From Candidatus Methanoperedens sp. (GTDB lineage Archaea; Halobacteriota; Methanosarcinia; Methanosarcinales; Methanoperedenaceae), in NCBI GenBank assembly GCA_027460525.1, contig JAPZAS010000035.1, positions 1 to 64,000 on the forward strand: a DNA stretch of 64,000 nucleotides, written 5' to 3'. The translations under genes and the position numbers were made by a program. Shown here one piece after another: positions 59,290 through 64,000 of the stretch; positions within the stretch are counted from its first letter, which is position 1, and each line of letters starts with the position of its first letter. The notes under the pieces were generated by a model, which saw only the letters and a program-made list of their open reading frames with translations, was not told the origin of the DNA and made no database searches.

Positions 59290-59940
59290 ATGAAAGTAAA
59301 AATATGCGGTATCAAGACTGAACGCGACCTTGGCATGGCAATAAATGCAGGAGCAGACGCTGTGGGATTTATTACAGAAGTACCCGTTGACTCACCCAGG
59401 AAAATCAGTCTCGGGGAGGCATCACGACTAATCTTGAAAGTGCCGGTGTTTGTTACTTCTGTGCTTGTCATCATGCCCGAGAATGCCGAACAGGCGATAC
59501 ACATGATTCATAAAGCAAAACCGGGTGCAGTTCAGGTGCACAACGCTCTTGGAATTTCGGAGCTAAAAAAAATCAAGGAAACGGGTGTTAAACTTATTAA
59601 AACAATACCCGTACCCCAGGATTCCGAACCTGGAACGCTGATAAGACTGGTAGGTGAGCTTTCCGGCATAGCGGATGCTGTACTCCTCGATACTGTCATG
59701 GAAGGAAGAACCGGCGGAACTGGAATGCCCCATAACTGGGAGGTAAGCTCTGAGATTGTTCTTCACGCAGGCATGCCTGTGATACTGGCAGGAGGGTTAA
59801 ACCCGGAAAATGTAAGAGCCGCTGTGCGTACCGTGCGCCCGTATGCTGTTGACGCAGCCTCAGGCGTTGAAACTGCTGGGAAAAAAGATGAAAAGAAAGT
59901 AATTGACTTTATCAAAAATGCGAAGGGTTATGAGATTTGA
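59290..59940 (+). CDS. trpF: Phosphoribosylanthranilate isomerase
   Basis: A 216-residue TIM-barrel isomerase. 'VKICGIKTERDLGMAINAGADAVGFI' carries the catalytic Cys, 'QVHNALG' follows, 'LLDTVMEGRTGGTGMPHNWE' has the catalytic Asp, and the phosphate site is 'PVILAGGLNPENV...DAASGVET'. It follows trpD by 64 bp and overlaps trpE by 11 bp. Confidence 0.95.
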   Translation: MKVKICGIKTERDLGMAINAGADAVGFITEVPVDSPRKISLGEASRLILKVPVFVTSVLVIMPENAEQAIHMIHKAKPGAVQVHNALGISELKKIKETGVKLIKTIPVPQDSEPGTLIRLVGELSGIADAVLLDTVMEGRTGGTGMPHNWEVSSEIVLHAGMPVILAGGLNPENVRAAVRTVRPYAVDAASGVETAGKKDEKKVIDFIKNAKGYEI

Positions 59941-61474
59941 TATTGGGGAGAAGGATTTCATCCAGCTTGCGGAAGAAAAGCCTGTGATAATCCAGTTAAT
60001 GGCTAAGGTGAAAACTGCACGTTCTCCTCTTGATCTGTATGCGTCTCTGGACAAAAAATGCGCATACCTCCTTGAATCCGTGGAGAAAGAAAAAAGGCAT
60101 GCACGTTTTTCATTCGTTGGGACAGAACCTGATGGGGTTGTAACAATTAAGAACCGGATGTTAAGACTCGATTACACGAAGAGGACAAACTTGATAGGGT
60201 TTATTGAGGCTTCGCTTTCAAAAGTTTGCGAAATGAACAACGATGTACCTGTTATCAAAGAAGGTTTTGATACCATGGACGCGCTCAGATCGGCTTTTGC
60301 AGCTTCGGATATAAAATTTGTTGGCAGAGGATTTGACAGGCAGGTGTTCCTCGGAGGCGCAATCGGTTTTTGCGCCTATGACATGGTGTATGACTGCTGG
60401 CTCGACATAGAGGCTAAAAAAAGTCTTGCTCCGGATGCGCAGTTTGCGCTCACCACGAAAACAGTGGTTTTTGACCACCTGACAGATGAAACGTATATAG
60501 TCATGACACCGTTTGTCCTGAATGGAGATGCTCCGGAAGAAGTTTACCGGGCTGCTCAGGAAGATGCGCGGAAACTTGCTTTTGCGATAAGCTCTGCAAA
60601 ACCACTCGCTGAGAAGAAAAAAAGGTCTTTGAAAATAACATGCAATATGGAAAAAAAGGAATACGAAGACGCTGTAAGGAAAGCAAAGAAGCACATATTC
60701 GACGGCGACATCTTTCAGGTCGTGCTCTCGCGCAGGTATGAAATAATTACTGACCAGTCGCCGCTTGAGCTTTATACTGCCCTGAGAAAAGTAAATCCAA
60801 GCCCTTACATGTACCTCTTTGAGTTCAATGGCACTGCCATTATAGGCGCAAGCCCCGAGACCCTGCTTTCTGTCCATAAACGGAAGGTTATAATCAACCC
60901 GATAGCCGGCTCATGCCCTCGCGGGGAGACTGCGCAACAGGATGAAGCATATGCGAAGGAGATGCTGGGCAGCGAGAAAGAGCGGGCTGAACATGTGATG
61001 CTTGTTGACCTCGGGCGCAACGATGTGCGGATTGTCTCAAAAGGCGGCTCGGTTAAAGTGGATGATTTCATGTCCGTGCTGAAATACTCCCATATCCAGC
61101 ATATAGAGAGCACCGTTTCCGGCGAGCTGCGCGATGAATGCGACCAGTTCGATGCCACGAGAGCAATCTTTCCTGCAGGCACGCTCTCGGGCGCGCCCAA
61201 GATTCGAGCCATGGAGATAATACACGAGCTTGAGAAGGATGCAAGGGGCATTTACGGCGGAGGCGTGGGCTACTATTCCTGGAACGGGGATGCTGATTTT
61301 GCTATAGTGATAAGGACGATAATCAAGAACGGAAGGTCGGCAATAGTGCAGGCTGGCGCAGGCATTGTTGCGGATTCTGACCCTGAATACGAGTATAACG
61401 AGACTGAGCGCAAGATGGCTGCGATGATAAAGGCAATTGGAGGTGCGGTGGCGCATGAAAGTATTGTTTGTTAA
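59930..61474 (+). CDS. trpE: Anthranilate synthase component I
   Basis: A 514-residue chorismate-utilising enzyme. C-terminal motifs are 'IFDGDIFQVVLSRRYE', 'PYMYLFEFNGTAIIGASPETLL', 'NPIAGSCPRGETAQQD', 'MLVDLGRNDVRIVSKGG' and 'ARGIYGGGVGYYSWNGDADFAI'. The start was placed at ATG 59930 (MRFDIGEKDF), 10 codons inside the longest frame, because it matches the family and overlaps trpF by only 11 bp. Together with TrpG it makes anthranilate. Confidence 0.95.
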   Translation: MRFDIGEKDFIQLAEEKPVIIQLMAKVKTARSPLDLYASLDKKCAYLLESVEKEKRHARFSFVGTEPDGVVTIKNRMLRLDYTKRTNLIGFIEASLSKVCEMNNDVPVIKEGFDTMDALRSAFAASDIKFVGRGFDRQVFLGGAIGFCAYDMVYDCWLDIEAKKSLAPDAQFALTTKTVVFDHLTDETYIVMTPFVLNGDAPEEVYRAAQEDARKLAFAISSAKPLAEKKKRSLKITCNMEKKEYEDAVRKAKKHIFDGDIFQVVLSRRYEIITDQSPLELYTALRKVNPSPYMYLFEFNGTAIIGASPETLLSVHKRKVIINPIAGSCPRGETAQQDEAYAKEMLGSEKERAEHVMLVDLGRNDVRIVSKGGSVKVDDFMSVLKYSHIQHIESTVSGELRDECDQFDATRAIFPAGTLSGAPKIRAMEIIHELEKDARGIYGGGVGYYSWNGDADFAIVIRTIIKNGRSAIVQAGAGIVADSDPEYEYNETERKMAAMIKAIGGAVAHESIVC

Positions 61475-62030
61475 TAACAAGGACTCCTTCGTGTGGAATC
61501 TTGTGGATTACGTGTCCATATTCGAGCCCGATACTGTTGTGGTCCCGAATACCATTTCGCTTGGCGAAGTGAAGGAACTCAATCCTGATGCCATAGTGAT
61601 ATCCCCGGGTCCGGGGCATCCCGCAAATCCGAAGGACATAGGAAGCTGCCTTGAGATTATAAGGGAATCGAGCGTTCCCCTGCTTGGCGTATGCCTCGGT
61701 AATCAGGCGATAGCAGTGGCTTTCGGCGGAGAGGTGAGCCATTCCCCCTCAGGACCCCTGCACGGCAAGACCTCGCTCATATACCATAACGGCAACAGCA
61801 TTTATCAGGGATTGCCCAATCCTGTTGTGGGAGGTCGGTACCATTCCCTTGCCATAACGAAGCTGCCGAGCGAGCTTGAAGTTACAGCAAGGACGCAGGA
61901 TGGCATCATAATGGGAGTGAAACATAAGCAAAGACCGATATTCGGCTTGCAGTTCCATCCCGAGTCCGTGCTCACGCCGCACGGGTTGCGGATTATTGAG
62001 AATTTTTTGGGATTGGTGCGGAGAAGGTGA
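61455..62030 (+). CDS. trpG: Anthranilate synthase component II (glutamine amidotransferase)
   Basis: A 191-residue class I glutaminase. Nucleophile Cys is in 'LLGVCLGNQAIAVAFGG' and the His-Glu pair in 'GLQFHPESVLTPHG'; 'SPGPGHPANPKDIG' is the oxyanion-loop region. ATG 61455 was chosen for family fit and overlaps trpE by 20 bp. trpC, trpB and trpA do not follow, so the rest of the tryptophan pathway is encoded elsewhere. Confidence 0.95.
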   Translation: MKVLFVNNKDSFVWNLVDYVSIFEPDTVVVPNTISLGEVKELNPDAIVISPGPGHPANPKDIGSCLEIIRESSVPLLGVCLGNQAIAVAFGGEVSHSPSGPLHGKTSLIYHNGNSIYQGLPNPVVGGRYHSLAITKLPSELEVTARTQDGIIMGVKHKQRPIFGLQFHPESVLTPHGLRIIENFLGLVRRR

Positions 62031-62064
62031 AACTAAACCTGCCAAAAAATATATCCGAACGTCT

Positions 62065-62502
62065 CTACACATCCACTATCACAGTCGCTCCCCATCCCTT
62101 TGCCGTCTCTTCAACTTTAAAATTATGCAGCGCAACCGCCTTGGCATCGGCAAGCAATTCGTGCTTTTCCTGATCAATTTCTTCCCCGCAGGCTTTTACC
62201 CTAAGATAACATGTATTTTCTTTTTGCTCGATATCCAGCTCGAACCTGTTAAACAATAACCGCTCAGCATCCTTATAAAAAATCAGCTCCTGCAGGAAAT
62301 TAAATAAGAGCATCTCCACATCCAGAGCCTCAACCTCAAAACATTTCTCCACCTTCTGCTCTAACTGCCCTAAGTCCTTTATCATGGCATTCGTTAATGC
62401 AAAACCAGAGGATTCAAATAATTCCTCCATGGTTTTTCCCCAGGCTTCAAAAGCCACATCAGCAATCGCAACATCTTCCAGGTATCTGTACGGCATAATC
62501 AT
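62065..62502 (-). CDS. Archease
   Basis: A 145-residue archease: 'YRYLEDVAIADVAFEAWGKTMEELFESSGFALTNAMI', and the C-terminal 'KAVALHNFKVEETAKGWGATVIVDV' with the conserved metal-site Asp. Archease activates the tRNA-splicing ligase RtcB for multiple turnovers. Its ATG overlaps by 4 bp the stop of the shortened rtcB gene upstream. A full-length RtcB is presumably encoded elsewhere. Confidence 0.95.
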   Translation of the reverse strand: MIMPYRYLEDVAIADVAFEAWGKTMEELFESSGFALTNAMIKDLGQLEQKVEKCFEVEALDVEMLLFNFLQELIFYKDAERLLFNRFELDIEQKENTCYLRVKACGEEIDQEKHELLADAKAVALHNFKVEETAKGWGATVIVDV

Positions 62503-62792
62503 CCTTTGATGTTCCCGAAAGGAACAAGTTTTGCAACAGGAAGCGAGATGCCAGCCAGTGCAGTAGCCTCTACCACATCATCTATTTCCTTGTATGCAAA
62601 CCCTGCCTCTTCCGCAGCGCCGTTGGTTATCTGGTCGTAGACCTGTAAATCCATGGCATCGATAAGCTTTTTGGTTGCAACTATCCTTGCAGGCACCCTC
62701 ATTCCCTGCTTAAAACCCGGCGGTATATCCCAGACGACATCTGAGATTTTAGTGAATTCGGGTTTCTTGAATTGCAGTTCTCCAAAAGGCAT
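62499..62792 (-). CDS. Internally deleted RtcB ('mini-RtcB'), 97 residues
   Basis: Residues 12-60 match the N-terminus of RtcB RNA ligase ('KISDVVWDIPPGFKQGMRVPARIVATKKLIDAM'), and residues 65-97 match its extreme C-terminus ('YKEIDDVVEATALAGISLPV...GNIKG'). About 380 residues that normally lie between are gone, including every metal-binding His/Cys and the guanylylated His. The junction is in frame and the gene is packed between tldE and archease. It cannot be a ligase. It may be a recent deletion product or a retained small protein, perhaps an archease or RtcB partner (inference). Confidence 0.75.
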   Translation of the reverse strand: MPFGELQFKKPEFTKISDVVWDIPPGFKQGMRVPARIVATKKLIDAMDLQVYDQITNGAAEEAGFAYKEIDDVVEATALAGISLPVAKLVPFGNIKG

Positions 62793-62827
62793 GTTAAATT
62801 TTCGCTCCCAATAATTATTACAGGCGA

Positions 62828-64000
62828 TTATCCCACGATTCTCATCTTTGAAACCCTCACGGTCGGGGTAATAACATTCCCCACTTTCCTTGTATCCTTC
62901 CCCATGCCATCGATATTCTTAAGCACATCGAAGATATTCCCTGAAATCATCATGGATTTAATGGGCGAAGAAATCTCCCCGTTTTTGATCAAAAACGAAT
63001 TTCGCGCTTCAACAGAAAAATCCCCTGAAATAGGGTTTGCAGTGTGCGCCCCGATTACTGTATTCACAATAACGCCGTCTTTTGTTTCATCAATAATGTC
63101 AAATACAGGATGTTCAATAATCAGGTTGCGTGTGCCTATCGAGGGCGTGGAGGTGAAGGAAGCGCGAACTGCATTACCCGTACTTTCTTTCTTCTCCTTG
63201 CCTGCTGCATAACAATCATAAAGGAATGAAGACAGCTCACCGTTTTTCACAACAGCAGTTCTCCTGGACGGAGTACCCTCGTCATCGCATGACGATGTCC
63301 CGAGCCCTCCCGCAAGCGTTCCGTCATCTACGATAGAGAGGTCATTCGCACCAATAATAGTATTCATTTTCCCTATCAGGGCTGAGCGCCCTTTCTGCAC
63401 GTTATCAGCATTTAGCGAGGCAACAAGGGTATTCTCCAGGATATCTGCAAAAGCCAGAGGTTCAAGAAGCACGGCGCAATCGCATGTTTGCGCACTTATG
63501 CCGTGCTGCGAACGCAGAGCAAGCAGCGAAGCTTTCTCTCCGATCTTATGAAAATCAATGCCAAGATTCCTTGACATGTCGAATTCAGAAGCCGTTGACA
63601 TTGGCGCATCCTTTGTAATGGTATCCACTGAAGCCTCTACGATGGTATCGTCTTCTGTTATTTCAACGCCATGTGAGTTCAAAACCAGCTTAGTTGAAGA
63701 ACCGCATACGAAATGCCCGGATGTAGGCACGACACGAGGACTGGATTTTGCCCCTCTGATCATCTCCAAAGTATAATCGATGCACGACTCGATTTCGATA
63801 TTTTCAAGTTTCTTATCAAAAATACCCGTGACTTCAGCAGGCTTTTTTTTACCGGGAAGACCAGACCACTGAGGGTCGCTCCCCCTCACCTTTGCGGATT
63901 TCACAGCAAGAACACAGGCTTCTTCGATTCGCTCCATATCATTGGTGCTTGAAAAACCCACCGCGCCGTTCACGATTGCCCTTATCCCGATGCCCAGGAC
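62828..64000 (-). CDS. tldE: TldE/PmbA-family protein (5' end beyond window)
   Basis: 390 codons are visible, the last at 62828 and the first cut by the right edge; a GTG at 63973 is in frame, but upstream codons ('VLGIGIRAIVNG') continue the homology. Motifs are 'GDFSVEARNSFLIKNGEISSPIKSMMISGNIFDVLKNI' and 'GTLAGGLGTSSCDDEGTPSRRT'. The HExxxH zinc motif of TldD is absent, so this is the TldE-type subunit of the TldD/E protease, which acts on modified peptides. It is followed by mini-rtcB 35 bp later. Confidence 0.92.
   Translation of the reverse strand, partial: VLGIGIRAIVNGAVGFSSTNDMERIEEACVLAVKSAKVRGSDPQWSGLPGKKKPAEVTGIFDKKLENIEIESCIDYTLEMIRGAKSSPRVVPTSGHFVCGSSTKLVLNSHGVEITEDDTIVEASVDTITKDAPMSTASEFDMSRNLGIDFHKIGEKASLLALRSQHGISAQTCDCAVLLEPLAFADILENTLVASLNADNVQKGRSALIGKMNTIIGANDLSIVDDGTLAGGLGTSSCDDEGTPSRRTAVVKNGELSSFLYDCYAAGKEKKESTGNAVRASFTSTPSIGTRNLIIEHPVFDIIDETKDGVIVNTVIGAHTANPISGDFSVEARNSFLIKNGEISSPIKSMMISGNIFDVLKNIDGMGKDTRKVGNVITPTVRVSKMRIVG

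Overview
The window is archaeal chromosome. It carries a single-domain histone, aIF5B, EF-1A, EF-2 with the diphthamide-loop signature, eukaryote-type ribosomal proteins (L7Ae, S28e, L24e), TiaS, a class I CCA enzyme, archease, RPA, a mevalonate-pathway isoprenoid cluster and form III RuBisCO. TATA-type promoters and several near-leaderless starts fit this. Gene content (the DUF7287/7288/7289-type pseudopilin-like set, trpDFEG, GfcR, cobyric acid synthase, RNase J) points to a euryarchaeote near the Methanosarcinales, possibly an ANME-2d/Methanoperedens-like lineage. That placement is an inference: no mcr gene or rRNA is present to settle it.

Layout. 0-3.7 kb: a leftward operon of six small pseudopilin-like membrane proteins, cut by the left edge. 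3.8-7.7 kb: fusA-tuf-rps10. 8-12.1 kb: accessory genes (DODA-type dioxygenase, an IS200/IS605 remnant, an ICMT-like methyltransferase) and an oxygen-defence group (desulforedoxin-like protein, zinc-ribbon protein, superoxide dismutase). 12.2-19 kb: a complete pyruvate (2-oxoacid) dehydrogenase operon, lipA-E1a-E1b-E2-E3, beside a bipartite lipoate ligase and rubredoxin. 20-25.5 kb: mvk-ipk, fni, RNase J and idsA, the path from mevalonate to prenyl diphosphates. 25.5-30.6 kb: an accessory stretch with three toxin-antitoxin-like pairs around ilvD, with direct repeats and palindromes. 31-36 kb: RPA pair, nadE, tiaS and a COG1395 regulator. 36.5-39.9 kb: DUF4258/DUF2283 remnant, RuBisCO III and ribose-1,5-bisphosphate isomerase, with a repeat-bearing membrane protein between them. 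39.8-43.4 kb: cobQ, gfcR, pirin and a HEYLH protein. 43.5-45.9 kb: a DsbA-like protein convergent with a thioredoxin-CcdA fusion. 45.9-48 kb: thpR-cca. 48-52.9 kb: Trm112-like, UPF0146, pepQ-map, a DGK1/SEC59-like kinase, an RNase III-family protein and histone. 52.9-57.2 kb: infB and the L7Ae-S28e-L24e-ndk operon, separated by an AT-rich insert. 58-62 kb: trpDFEG. 62-64 kb: tldE, a drastically shortened rtcB and archease.

The most notable observations are these. (1) A 97-codon 'mini-RtcB' keeps only the two ends of the RNA ligase and is overlapped by archease. (2) Two arrays of short palindromes sit between co-directional genes, and their last palindrome appears to supply the start codons of idsA and cca. 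(3) A smaller palindrome family supplies the last codons and stop of a toxin-like gene. (4) Near-identical direct repeats flank a zinc-ribbon/AbrB cassette, and a second copy of that gene is left as a scrap. (5) Paired palindromes overlie the trp promoter. (6) An archaeal PDH complex carries its own lipoylation genes.
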